Assembly (NCBI GenBank): GCA_024036415.1 | Contig: JAMWET010000748.1 | Span: 157,001-221,000, forward strand | Direction of reading: 5' to 3' | Length of the DNA stretch: 64,000 bases | From: Prochilodus magdalenae | Taxonomy: Eukaryota > Chordata > Actinopteri > Characiformes > Prochilodontidae | Shown here: positions 50,522 through 61,782 of the stretch, piece by piece | Layout of the letters: every line of letters begins with the position of its first letter | Numbering within the stretch: position 1 is the first letter of the stretch | Program-made: the position numbers and the translations under genes | Notes under the pieces: generated by a model | Database searches by the model: none | Told to the model about the DNA's origin: nothing | Seen by the model: only the letters and a program-made list of their open reading frames with translations

Positions 50522-51314
50522 GTAAGTCTGAGCGCTCCACATTTCCCTCCTCGTTTACTTGACTCATGTACTGATTTCACTAATTCTCCCTTCTTTCTTT
50601 AATATTGCAATATAATCTCCCAGACCGCATCTGTGGTCCACCATATTTAAGCTCCAGCCTTCGCCCAGTCACTGTTTATAGCCACAGTTGCCTTTTAAAA
50701 CTTGGTGGCTTTGCTTTCTGACAGGTTTATGATTTTAACACCACGTTATTAAAGCAGTAAGCACACTGGATCCATGGGCAGCTGTTCGTTGTGCTGTTTA
50801 TTTCCATTTGGATTTTTTTATTTTTCCATGTTCACTAAGTGCCTTAATCGCCCACAGCCAATCGCTTTGAAACTCATCAGAAGGAAGAATAAATAACAAT
50901 AACGATAATTTATTCCCTTGTAAATGCGAGATAGCCACCAGCACATACGGTGCACTGCACTATGCATGTTTATCTAATAATTATGCTGTTTGCCAATTAC
51001 AATGTGTATTTTCTTGAACTGTGGCTTAACCTTTGACCTATGAGTTTGATGTTTTTGGTGACACTGAAGTGGAGGACCAGTATTAATCCAAGACTAAATC
51101 AGCACATTTGGAATGTTCGTGTTGTCGTATGTAAACACCCTTAACTGAAGTGTTACCAATCTGTGTGTTGTGTGTTGTGAAATGTGTATCGGACAGGTGG
51201 ACAGACAGGTAGATGGACTCTGATGGCCATCTCTACACACTTTTTTGGTTTTTGTTTCATTTCTGTTTTTGTCTTATTATTTATTGTTTTGTTTTGTTTG
51301 TTTTGCATGTGCAG
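50522..51314 (+). other. cacna1b intron 18, before cassette e18a
   Basis: 793 bp. The last 75 bp are very U-rich and lead to the UGCAUG motif and the e18a acceptor. No repeat recognised. Confidence 0.85.
51304..51309 (+). promoter_or_regulatory. UGCAUG (Rbfox) motif just upstream of e18a
   Basis: TGCATG lies between the U-rich tract and the acceptor AG of e18a, ending 5 bases before the exon. Rbfox proteins bind UGCAUG. In this position binding would be expected to compete with 3' splice-site recognition and favour skipping. Rbfox2 has been reported to repress e18a in mammals. Confidence 0.7.
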
Positions 51315-51377
51315 TTTTGTAAAGCAAAATCGAGATGTGCTCTCTCGCAGCTCTTCCGTCTGCAGCGTTCACTCACC
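51315..51377 (+). CDS. cacna1b: cacna1b cassette exon e18a (alternative, 21 residues)
   Basis: This 63-bp frame-preserving exon encodes FVKQNRDVLSRSSSVCSV then HSP. It matches in length, phase, position and sequence the mammalian CACNA1B exon 18a, which I recall as FVKQTRGTVSRSSSVSSV then NSP. In mammals it is spliced into the synprint region of the II-III linker in a cell-specific way and alters channel inactivation and current size. The acceptor GCATGTGCAG follows a long U-rich tract at about 51240-51303, and the donor is CACC/GTGAGT. Phase is 2 in and 2 out, so skipping or inclusion both keep the frame. The Ser-rich SRSSSV core is kept. Confidence 0.9.
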
Positions 51378-51403
51378 GTGAGTTTTGCTCTCACTTACAA
51401 TAT

Positions 51404-51527
51404 TCTCCTCTCACTCCTCTCCTCATTCCTCTCCTCTCCTTTCCTCTCCTCTGATCTTGTTGACCTCTCCTCTCCTCTCTTTGGCTGTTCCCATCTTCTC
51501 CCTGCGATGCTCTTATCTTAGTGCATG
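51404..51527 (+). promoter_or_regulatory. CU-rich tract and second UGCAUG downstream of e18a
   Basis: From about 51404 to 51510 the intron is a run of CTCTCCTC-type blocks, typical binding sequence for PTB-family splicing repressors. It is followed by TGCATG at 51522-51527, about 145 bases past the e18a donor. Downstream UGCAUG usually favours inclusion. The roles are inferred from motif position only. Confidence 0.5.
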
Positions 51528-51592
51528 TGACTGGAGCTCCTGCTTTGGATTTAATGACACACTGTTATGCCCTCCCCTAACATGATGAAATA

Positions 51593-52103
51593 TTGGTACC
51601 GCTTCACTTGAAGGGTGTCTACGTAACACATTCATAACTTCTTACATAAACACTTCATAACTTATTCATGGAAGCTTAAATCAACATTCATAAAGTATGC
51701 ATGTTTTACATGATATTTATAGAAAGGGTGCTATTTCACAGAGAGACTGAGAGGCATTTTTCAAAATAAAAGTCCTCGTTTATTACTTTGAAGACATATA
51801 TTATTGTCAAGCATTTACTTTCCAGAAGTGCTAATGCCAGGCAATTTTTATTTTGCTATTTTGCCTGTCCAGGAATGAGGCATATCATGGAAAATTATAT
51901 ATATATATATTTTATAATAAATGAGGACTTTTATTTTGGAAAAAGACTAACAGTAAAATGACACAGTACTCCATATTAATTTCGTGTTACACATGTATAC
52001 TGTATGAATGTTGATATAAACATTCATCAATTTGTAATAAGGGTTTGTGTAAGCTGTTATGAATGTGATATGTAGACACCAATCAAATAAAGTGCTGCCA
52101 ACA
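51593..52103. mobile_element. diverged MITE with nested MITE
   Basis: The left end TTGGTACCGCTTCACTTGAA and the right end, read in reverse (GTTGGCAGCACTTTATTTGA), are inverted copies. GGTGTCTACGTAACAC and its reverse partner follow. A related fragment is at 56655-56690. Confidence 0.65.
51755..51946. mobile_element. nested MITE with CAAAATAAAAGTCCTC ends
   Basis: Inverted ends TTTTTCAAAATAAAAGTCCT / AGGACTTTTATTTTGGAAAA with one or two mismatches; the interior has a short (AT)n run. Confidence 0.75.
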
Positions 52104-54877
52104 TTTTCAACTACATAAGGAATACTCCAGCATTTATAAGGCAAACACCATACAGTCATGAACAGGTGTTGCACTCATGATAGGGTATGGATGGAGCATC
52201 CAGAACATCCTAGCGAGGATGGGTCAAGACTTGTCGCTTTGCCAAAGAAGAATCGGCTAATAATTCAGAAATGCTATTCAGCAATTAGTCATTTCAAGCA
52301 TTTTAGGTATCTCCCCCTCTATGGTACAGGGTTTGCCCGAGTCAGCATTGACTAATCGGTGATGACATCATGAGTGAAACCACAGGAGAAGGCATGCATT
52401 GCAGCAAGTGAGTTTAAAAATCTTAATAAAGCCAAACTCCAGTAGAGCCAGAAGACAAGACCTTGATCACACTTCTAACATTCAGGCATCCAGAGATACA
52501 GACCCTGGAATCTCACAAGTGCGTATCCGACTAAGATGCACACCCTAGGCAGCCTTGCTGAGGCACTAGCTTGGGGGTCCAGAAAGCCAGAGAAATTTAG
52601 AGCTGCATTAAACCATAATATAACCCATAAAAAAAGTATTATAGGACGTTCTGCCCCCTCTTTCTAGTCTTTGGGAGATAACGACAGCCACTATCTGATC
52701 TTTGAAATTCTGTAGACTGTAGTTCTGCGTGGCTCCTCTGCTGTCTTATCGGAGGCACCCATGTTATCATGGAATAGCTACTGATACTGGATCGTGATTT
52801 CAGTCTTTCCTTGTACTAAATTTCCATAATTCGCTGTTTCAGCATGTTTTCCTGGAAAAGAACAGAAACCCTGACATGGCAGTCGCAAATTCTGTGAATA
52901 ACTGTTGTAATCATATTTAACCATATAAGTGTTCCACTTTGATAGTGGAATAACTGTACTATCATCCGACTGTTGTCTACTGGAACAACACACCAAAGAC
53001 AGTTACATTCACTTTCTCTAAGTTCTCTTTCTGTTGCTCTGTTCTTCTCCAGCTGCAGGAAAGTATGTCAAACTTATTTTCTACAGTAAGCAGCCATATG
53101 CTACACACGGGGCAGAGAGAGAAGTCTGAGAATGCTGGAGTATCCCTCAACATAACTGCACCAATGACCGTAATAAATGCTGAACGAGTCATGTTTCTGT
53201 GGTGGTTGGTTTGGGTAGCTTTCTGCACAAAGCCACAAGAATCAGACTTCGCGTTTGGTGTCTGAGTCCTACCTCGGGGACAAAAAGTCAAAGTGACTGG
53301 ACGAACGTGGACTACACCTTGCAATCAGTAGATGCATGAGTTCCCGTGCATAATTATGGATTATAATGCATAGCTTCAGTGTATTGAAGTGGAATTTATC
53401 GACAGAGGACATTCCGGTCGGCGGCAAGAGAGCAGTATTGCAAGCAGCTTAGCTTATTAGTCATAGGTGGCATTTCACAGATACCTAAGACATCATAATG
53501 CAGACTTTAAACTGAAAGGACAGACCCTTATAGCCAAGCATGAACACATCTGTAATGTTAATGTGAAGTCTTTCGTTCGATCTGGGTGGTGCTCTGCGCT
53601 TTTCTATTCCCGCTGTGATGAATTATGCATATGACAGTTCTGAGGTACAGCCTGCACTTTAAGTTTGTTTTGCCTACCAGTGAGTAACGTTTCCAATATG
53701 AATGAAGGCCAGGCTAAACAGAGCAGTCTGGCTTTGCTGCCTGCAGGCTTCAGTGGTCATTTGGATCAACTTTGTGCGTGCATGTGTGCACGTTGTGGGG
53801 TTTTAGTGGGAGTGTGTGTTGCTTACGCTGAGTCACGCTGTACTAATTCCATTTGCATCTCCGTATGGACGGCTTTTTGATGGTGTTTTGTCTGTATGTC
53901 AGAACAAAGCCGTGTGTCTCCATTATAATAACAGAAAAATGTCCAAAAAACAAAATCATAAAGAGTCCATATCTTACAATAGGATATGGGTCCACATTTG
54001 TGAGGCTTTATGTACTGAAAGCAGTCACAATTCATTTTTGTGCAGCCATTTCCATCCTAACTGCCTTTCTTCCTGTGCCTTTGAGACGGATATATGTATA
54101 TTAAGCTCTGTTCTGATTGGCCGCCCTGTATTGCCCCTCATTCTACCTCCAGCCCAGGCTGAAATACCCCATGTAGCTTCATTGTGAATGGGCAAGGCTA
54201 AGCTAATGTAGGCAGTAGTATGAATATACAGTATTTATGTAAACCCGAAGGTTCTTGTGAAGCTGTTTTTGCAGCATAAGACCCTGGAACCTGAATCTAT
54301 CTGTTCTTTTTAATGGCCTTCATCTCCAGCACACACAGACACCAAACAGGTGCTAAATAAAGCATTTTCAATAATGTTCCAGTGACCAAACAATATATTT
54401 CACCAATCACACGTTTGAATACTCTTGCCCCGCCCACACAAAATAGTTTCAGAGTCAGAGAAGCTTGGCGAGCTAAAGCTTACCCGGCATAACCCAAAAC
54501 TAGCAAGAGCCGACTGTCTGTAGCTGCCTGTGCCCTATTCACTCCTTATACCTTGTTTCGTCCATCCGCTTATTAATTCGATCTGTTTATCCATGATCCT
54601 GTCCAGCAGTTAGTGTCACAGAGATGCTGGATATTGATTTTACTTCTGCATAAGTGTTGGAGCAGGCGTGTATGGTAGATAGCTGTCAATAAAGCTGCTC
54701 ATTAGCCACGCCCACACAGTTGTTAGATAACTCTTTGATTATTACACTGAGTTTAATCACGTTTATATCTCATATTTTTATACAGGCTTCTCTGGGTGCT
54801 TTAATATTACAGTCAAGTTTATCAGATTCACATTTTGAATGTTTTACACTGCGTTTCCTGGGGTTTTCATTTCCATA

Positions 54878-55081
54878 TCATCGCTGTCCAAAGAAAAACA
54901 TGTACCTGTTTTATTTGTATGCTTCATTTGGACCAGCAGCTGCTGTTTACCTTGGGTGTAAATCTCATGATGAATAGACCAATGGCCCAAAATTATAACA
55001 TCTGGACTCACATTAACATCAACATTAAGTTTTTCCTGTAAAGCCATTTTGACGATACTTGTTTTTTTTGGACAGCAACAA
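54878..55081. mobile_element. MITE (TATCGTCGCTGTCC family), copy in intron 18a
   Basis: Left end TCATCGCTGTCCAAAGAAAA, right end TTTTTTTTGGACAGCAACAA, TA at both tips. Ends are about 80-90% identical to the 29207 copy; the interior is diverged. Confidence 0.8.
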
Positions 55082-55369
55082 TATATACATTGACCCTGAG
55101 AGTGAATGCTATGTTTGGCAACTCTAACAGTGCTTATGTACTACATCAGACCCCAAAAAGTGAGGTTTGGTTTTCCACGATTTGGGCTATTTCCTTCATT
55201 ATAAAATTTTGGCACAATGCCAAAGACTACTGGCATTTTCAAATTATGCAAAATGGAGATACAATAGTTTTGTTCCAACACCAGCAAATGTTTGTCTGTC
55301 AGTTTCCTTCTGTTATTTCTGCCTCTCTGTGTTTCCTTATTCTTGTCAGGTGTCCCCTCCTCCTTCTCT

Positions 55370-55420
55370 GTCTCTCTCTCTCTCTCTGTCTCTGTCTCTC
55401 TGTCTCTATCTCTCTGTGTT
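55370..55420 (+). repeat. (TC)n-rich simple repeat
   Basis: TCTCTCTC and TGTCTCTG units. The overlapping open frames at 55090-55560 and 55141-55488 are not genes. Confidence 0.8.
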
Positions 55421-55684
55421 GTATTTGTGTATGTCATGTCTTTAATATGTCTGATTGTCTGTGTTGTGTGAATCTCTATGTTGCTCACAGGAGTCTTGTC
55501 TACTCCCCCTCTCGTCGCTTTGTGAGGTATAGTCCTATAGTCTTCCTGAAGGTCCCGTAGACCTATCCATGCTTCATCTTCATGTGCGTTCTTTCATGGC
55601 CACCTTTGCAAGTCTTACACACAGTGTACCAAAATCCTATTGAGCCTAGTGTAAAATGCAGTGCTGACAATGAGAATGCAACAT

Positions 55685-55800
55685 CTAAATATTACCAGCA
55701 CTGTGGTGGTCCTGTGAGGGTCCTGACCAAATTATGTTGAGAAACAGATGCAATACAGTCTGTAGATACAAGATAGGTAGGTGTGCCTAATATAATGACC
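55685..55800 (+). repeat. dispersed repeat fragment
   Basis: GTGGTGGTCCTGTGAGGGTC..GTTGAGAAACAGATGCAATA then CAGTCTGTAG appears to be another part of the repeat at 47925-48180. Confidence 0.45.
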
Positions 55801-57149
55801 AGCAACAGTCGAGTATAGTAGTAGTGAGATGAGGGAAATGAGTTCAGACATGCTGCCGTACCTAGTGGTGGAGACTACAGTGTTAGCTAGCTAGCAATTT
55901 CAAAACAGCTGTGAAATTCAACAACCCAGATGTTGAACGGGGTTTCAGACACCACTGTGTACAAAAAAAAATGGGATGAAAGGCTACGTTTTGGTGGGTA
56001 GGGTTTGGTGGGGTGGCGGTGGAGGAGGGGGTGATGTGGGGGAACACTTCTTATTAGGTTAAATGGGTTTTTGCCCACGTTCTGTAAAGCTTGTCCAACC
56101 TCACAGCAATTTGCCACAGGAGAATGCATTTGAGAGGGGTGCATAGACAGGTCAATTGAGCGCACATACTTCAACCCCATTACACATCCTGGATTTGCAT
56201 TAGAATTGCTGCTCGAACATCTCATCGCTAAGACTCCATCTCCTAAATCAATGAAGAGCTTTTAGCTTATGTCCTGGTGCAAGTCTTTTTTTTTTATCCT
56301 CTCACTTCTATGGAGTACAGATGTAGGGAAAAACTCCTTTTTCAGCTTATAGGATGTTGTGTGGGCCGCTAGGGTTTGTGTGTTTGTGTGTGTGCACATG
56401 CTGTGCAGTGCAGTAGACAACAAAAAAAGCTCTCCCTGTATAAGACAGCATGCTTACTTTTTAGCATATTTTGCTAGTGCAGATATAAGAGAATTATGAA
56501 AATGAACATATAGCCCTATGTAAAGTAAATCAATATAAGTTAAAGCATTAGGTTTTCTTCTAGGTTCAGGAGGCTTGAGTAACTGCGAATGAGCATTATA
56601 GCTTGTTACTTAGTGATGGTGTTAGCATTTAACTTAGAATATTTTGAATATTTTTGGTGATGCTTTATTTGAAGGCCACCTACATGGGGACTTTGTAAGT
56701 CATAAGCAAACATGTTGATATCTTGGAATAGATGGAGACATGGGCAAGAGTGCTTTAGGTAAGTGCTCTTGTACTGAACACAGTAGCAGGGCAAAAACGT
56801 CACTGGCTGACATGAAGAGGAAGTAGGCAGGTCACTTCTAACTATACCACAGTATAGAAGAAACAGGAAACTTCACTATTAGCCCACAGCCCAGCACAGA
56901 ACCGCACACAAATACTCTTAACAAGACTACAGTCTCATGTGATGCATCAGCATTCTGCATGCCATGGTCCTGCACATCCACAGCCAAACCAGCTAGTACT
57001 GGGATGCTTAATCACCTGTCTGAGCTACAAAGTGTCATGGCAGCAGTAACAGCTTTATACAAGACAACATTAGACAACATTAGTACTAAAGACCATGGCT
57101 TTGACTGACAGGCCTCTAAAGTGTTAGACATTTGTTCCATATGACTATA

Positions 57150-57667
57150 TACACTCATCATCAAAAGAATAGCAGCACCCAGAAGAAAGTGCTGATGCAG
57201 TACTATTCTAAAGGAAGCGGTGAAGATGGCAACAGGCCTTCTGGACCTCTCAGTGCCTCCACTCACAAATCAGTTGGTCATCTTTACCAAGACAAGTTGC
57301 CATTTTTGAAGATGACCCGCTGCCATTCTGAGTCACTCCATGACAGTCTGGGACGGCACCATTGCATCGTTTGATGGAATTGATATGGTGTTAAAGGCAG
57401 TTGTCGCAACGGTCTGCGTGCATGTAGTCCTGGGTCATGCAGCCGTGTCTGCCAATGGTACTGGCACTAATAGGATGACTCGTGGAGGGCATCACTGCTT
57501 ACTGAATGTCACCAATCATGATATCAGCAAGAAGACCCAGCCGAGCCTGAAACTTGAATCATTTGCATGTCGCACCATGTCAAACCTACCCACCAAGTTT
57601 CATTCCTGTCGGCTGTTGTCTTCTGGGTGCAGCGATTTGTGCAACTACTCTTTTAATGATGAGTGTA
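57150..57667 (+). mobile_element. DNA transposon (TACACTCAT-end family), best copy
   Basis: The 518-bp element has inverted ends TACACTCATCATCAAAAGAA / CTCTTTTAATGATGAGTGTA and TA tips. The interior contains GCAGCACCCAGAAG near each end in opposite orientation. A 143-codon frame crosses it but shows no transposase motif, so it is probably non-autonomous. Confidence 0.8.
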
Positions 57668-58860
57668 ATAAAACACCATCTGCAAGTAATGGTCCAGTTA
57701 AGAATGCCATATATCAGTTTGATAGTAATTTTGTTATATATGTCATATATATGTTTCCATATGTCAACTGACATGAGCTGTTCAAGTACTCAAGTACTTT
57801 ACATTATTCAGTGCTTATTAATGTGTTATGAAGTCCATACATAGGTAGCCTTCCAATAATGTCTTGCCATATTTCTTAATTATTTGTGGAAAAAGAAAGA
57901 AGCAACTGTCACACCAGCGCTAAAGCTAAAGCCATCACTAGAGCTAGTTAGGACGTCTCTACAACCCTGCATATGCTTATTACCTATATGAAATATGACA
58001 CAACCGGAAGAAGTTGTTACTGACTTTTCAGTCCACCTGTGGGACAGCAATTAGATGATATACGAATCCAGTAGGATTGCCAGGGGATGCTTTTTGGACA
58101 GCATGTTTTATGGCAGGTGATGGTGATTACTGCCCCCTGAATCCGCACTGAAGCAGCAGTAGTCTTTGAACAGACAATCGCCATTTCATTGGTCCTCCAT
58201 AAGCCAGCAGCTCCAGGGCACTCACTCCTGGGCCAGAGCTCATCTGGTGACGAGGTTTGATTTATGAGCATGACTTGCAGGAGCATGAACAAAGGAGATC
58301 TTTTCATGATGATTGTGAACATGCATATGCATTTTTGCACACACAAGCTCATTATTAATTAATGTTACCAGAGGTGGGTGGTGACTAGTTACATGACCTC
58401 AGTTCCTTTTATTTAAATGCGGTTAGGATGTGTGCTGTTGTGAGCGTTGACAGAAAGATAATTGAGAATGTTTGTGAAGAGGGGAAAATGTCCGCAGTTC
58501 CATTTATCCAATTTACAACTAGTTTATGTTCAAAATGTCTTTCTTTTTTTTTATCTGTTCTTTTGGAAACAAGACATGGAGTGCTTCGCTGTTGCTCTCA
58601 TATCTCACTAGCAAGTGTACTACGAAAAGATATATACTCGATGTTTGGATTGGTTCCATTGCAGTGTTATAGAGAACGCAGAACATTTTGTTTTGGCAAG
58701 GCAGCAGTTATTCCAGCTGTGCTTTATTTCTTTACGCAGATGATAATTTGGTATCATCGTACTGTTGAGTAGTATTCATAAAGCAATGGCACCTACATAA
58801 GCCATCACAACTGACATAAACCTACATGAACAGTTTATAAAGCCTTGTTCCAGTAGTTTA

Positions 58861-59073
58861 CATTTACGGTATTTAGCTGACGCTCTTATCCAGAGCGACT
58901 TACGAGGTTAATCATATTACAGGTAGACCAACGTAGTGTTAGGAGTCTTGCCCAAGGACTCTTATTGGTGTAGCACAGCGTAGTCACCCAGACTGGGATT
59001 TGAACCCCAGTCTCCCACATGTGGTAATGGTTGCCTTGTGGGTAGTGGTATTATCAGTGGAGCTACACCAACC
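58861..59073 (-). repeat. tRNA-derived SINE, family 1, copy E
   Basis: Reverse copy with the tail complement GCTGACGCTCTTATCCAGAG, body, box B complement GGGATTTGAACCCC and head complement GGAGCTACACCAAC. Confidence 0.85.
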
Positions 59074-60208
59074 ACACTAGTTGAACACTCATATTCAACA
59101 CTAGTTGTTGTCTGTCATCAAGGCTGTCAACCCTAATGTCAAGACTTATATTGCCTACAAAGTCATTTCCCTCAGAAAGTGTCAGAAAAAAAAGTCAGTG
59201 CCAGTTGATATAGCTGTTATGTCATCTTGACAAATGCAGTCCTGATGAGGCTTATTGAAATGAATGTTTATCAGAGGAGAGCTATTAAGCCCTAATGACG
59301 CCTGTAATCTTCAGTAGTTCAGTAGAAAAGTTCAGGCGAACTATGCTTTTGTTTAAAATCAAGTTAATGTAATTCTTCGAGTGGAATACTGGCCAAACAG
59401 GAATGTTGTTTTCTTATTGGTATTGAGGTAGATACAGCTAAACCAGCTCTCCTAATGGGTAGTCTTGACGAGTAGGCCTACCACATGGAGATTTACCATC
59501 AACCAATGGTTGAGGAATCAACCAATCACATTTTGATTTCCAATTGGCTGGACCAGTTAATCAGTCTGGGACTCCTGGGACATCTAGATATATCACTGAA
59601 TACGAGAGGCAGCCTAATCGGTGGGTTATTAGGAATGGAAAATGTTGGGGCAGCTCTACACCAGAGCTTATGGTATGGTATATATGGTATGGTAATACAA
59701 ACTTACAAGATGCAAATAAAACATGGAATGTCTTTAAGAAGCGGCAAAAAATGTTAATGTGAATTCCCATTCGGTTAGCATTAGCAAACTGCTAGTGTTG
59801 CATAGAGTATGGTAGCACAAATTTGCAATTATCAGTTGTTTTTTTTTTAAATTATTTTTATTTATGGCTTAAAGGCTATTTCGCAGTCACCTGTTCTTTG
59901 GCGGTGTTTGTAAATGTTTATGTAGGTCTATGTCAGTGGTCATGAAGGGCTTGTGTAGATGCACTGTAGCCACAAGTGTTACTGATACATTTGCTTCACT
60001 ATAGGCTTAGTTTACTCTGCCCACCTCTGAGTGTCACATTACACCTGGAGCCGTCAGATTTATCATGATGATGCAGGAAATGAGCATGGATGGTAAAAAA
60101 CACCCTTCCCACAAATATGAGTGTTCTGTCTCCCATGCCAGAGCACTGGTACAGCGCCGGTGAGCACTTCTGCTGACGTTTCTCTGTTTTCCCTTTCATT
60201 AACTCCAG

Positions 60209-60859
60209 TAAGGAGCAGCAGCGCTCTCTGCAGAAGATGTCAGTGTGGGAGCAGCGCACCACGCAGCTCCGTCGGCACAACCTGCGCGGCAGCAACGAGG
60301 CTCTCTATAGCGAGCTGGAGCCTGAGGAGCGCCTACGCCTGTCCTCCGCTCTGCACCTGCGGCCAGATATGAAGGCCCACCATGACCGCCCTCTGGTAGT
60401 AGAGCAGCGTGACGGCACCTCTGAAAAGCCCAGTGGGGATGTCCCGGAGGACCCTGCGACGGGGCACCGGCGGAAGCATCACCGATGCAGAGGGGAAAAC
60501 GGGGATGCGGGAGAAGGCCGGCACCATCGGCACCACAGTCACAGCCGCGAGCACCAGCGGGGCATTGAACGCAGCTCCAGCCAGGACGGAGTACACAGGC
60601 ACCAGCACCCATCCTGGTCGCCAGAGGAGGGTGTGGAAGACAGAGAGCACCGCCATCACTCTCACAGAGCTAGAGGCTCTAACGGCAATGGCAATGGCAC
60701 CATTGGCAATGGAGCGAAAGGGGAACAGAGGCCGCGGGTGCACAGGGAAGGTGAAGGGGGCAATGGAGAGAGAAGGAGACACAGGCCTAGAGTCAAAGCC
60801 CAGTCCACACTGGACGCCGATGAGTGCAGGGAGAATGGGGAGAGAGCAACAGGGCAGCG
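60209..60859 (+). CDS. cacna1b: cacna1b exon e19: large II-III linker (synprint) exon
   Basis: This 651-bp exon encodes about 217 cytoplasmic residues. It starts with KEQQRSLQKMSVWEQRTTQL and continues with conserved ALYSELEPEERLRL and LHLRPDMKAHHDRPLVVEQR. A low-complexity His/Arg/Ser-rich part follows (RRKHHR, GRHHRHHSHSREH, EHRHHSHRARGSNGNGNG) and the exon closes with TGQR. It corresponds to the mammalian exon covering most of the synprint site, which binds syntaxin and SNAP-25 at presynaptic terminals. Only the first 80 or so residues align clearly with mammals. The acceptor is TAACTCCAG and the donor is GCAGCG/GTGAGG; without splicing, a stop would follow at once. The GC-rich opposite-strand open frames are shadows. 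Confidence 0.93.
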
Positions 60860-61487
60860 GTGAGGCTCAAACTAGACTTTGCATCTACTTAACACGCGTA
60901 TGTACTCTCACCAGCCTCTTTATTAGAAGCCCCTATGATGTAGGTCCACTGTATTAGACCTGAGACAGACCTTTTAGATTAAACGAGTTTATGGATTGTA
61001 CTTAAGTAAGTATAGAGAGATTCTAAACTCTGACACAATGAACTGAAGCAAAGACCCGCCAAAAACCAAACACACTCCTACCAACAGAAACCTACATACA
61101 CTCACCCTTAAAGCAATGGGTTCAAGTTTGTGATGTTGAGTGCCATCCACTGGATGCATCCATAGAGCAGTAGCAATCAGTAGCCATCCTAAATGACCAT
61201 CAATACACACATCCTAGACTCCTAGGTGTAGTTCTTTCCAGTCCTTCATGAATGATCAGTGTTAGATCACAGGGACATTCATAGTTGGATATGGGCAACG
61301 GTCTCACAGACTAGAACTGAGACATGCTCAGCCATGCTAATAACCTAAGAATGGGTGGACGTGACTGGCCAGTGTGCATGATGGTCAGTTATGTAAGTCC
61401 AAATTGGATTTCTGTTTTACCTTGTTTGATTTGTGAATTTATGAGCCTTATTGTGTTACATTTGCTTAGCCTGTGGTTGTTTTGCAG
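60860..61487 (+). other. cacna1b intron 19
   Basis: 628 bp, nothing recognised. Confidence 0.85.
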
Positions 61488-61675
61488 GGACAGGCTGACC
61501 GATACAGAGGGGGACGGTTTGGGCAGCCCTCTGCAGTCCCCTGGGGACCCACTGGCAGGAGAAGAGAGGCAAGAGGACTCTGATAATCTAAAGAATAGCA
61601 CCAGGGCCGGGTCAACTGCAGTCAACATTCCTGTTACCATCACTGCCCCACCGGGGGAAACCACCATCATCCCCA
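61488..61675 (+). CDS. cacna1b: cacna1b exon e20: II-III linker
   Basis: This 188-bp exon encodes DRLTDTEGDGLGSPLQSPGD then PLAGEERQEDSDNLKNSTRA and GSTAVNIPVTITAPPGETTI, ending IP. The end parallels rat Cav2.2 (VPVTLTGPPGEATVVP), supporting the 1B call. It is acidic and disordered, with no membrane segment. The acceptor is TGTTTTGCAG and the donor is CCCA/GTGAGT, phase 1. Reading through the donor would give Ser-Glu-stop. Confidence 0.92.
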
Positions 61676-61782
61676 GTGAGTAATCCATAAGCTTAAGTAC
61701 ACTCCTAAAATATAGGTTCCACATAAAGGTTCTTAGAATTTAGATTTTAGAGTCGCCAATCATGCTTGCAGGAATTTGACTC

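Larger units (their letters stand above)
51378..60208 (+). other. cacna1b intron 18a
   Basis: 8831 bp, separating e18a from e19. CU-rich tract and UGCAUG at the start, then nested MITEs, a (TC)n run, MITE and SINE copies listed separately. 52110-54870, 55860-57140, 57670-58850 and 59080-60200 show no coding or RNA similarity that I can support. Confidence 0.85.

Noticed and set aside
60199..60782. Long minus-strand open frames (137 and 149 codons) over e19
   Set aside because: GC-rich antisense shadows of the cacna1b coding exon; no similarity or splice structure of their own.
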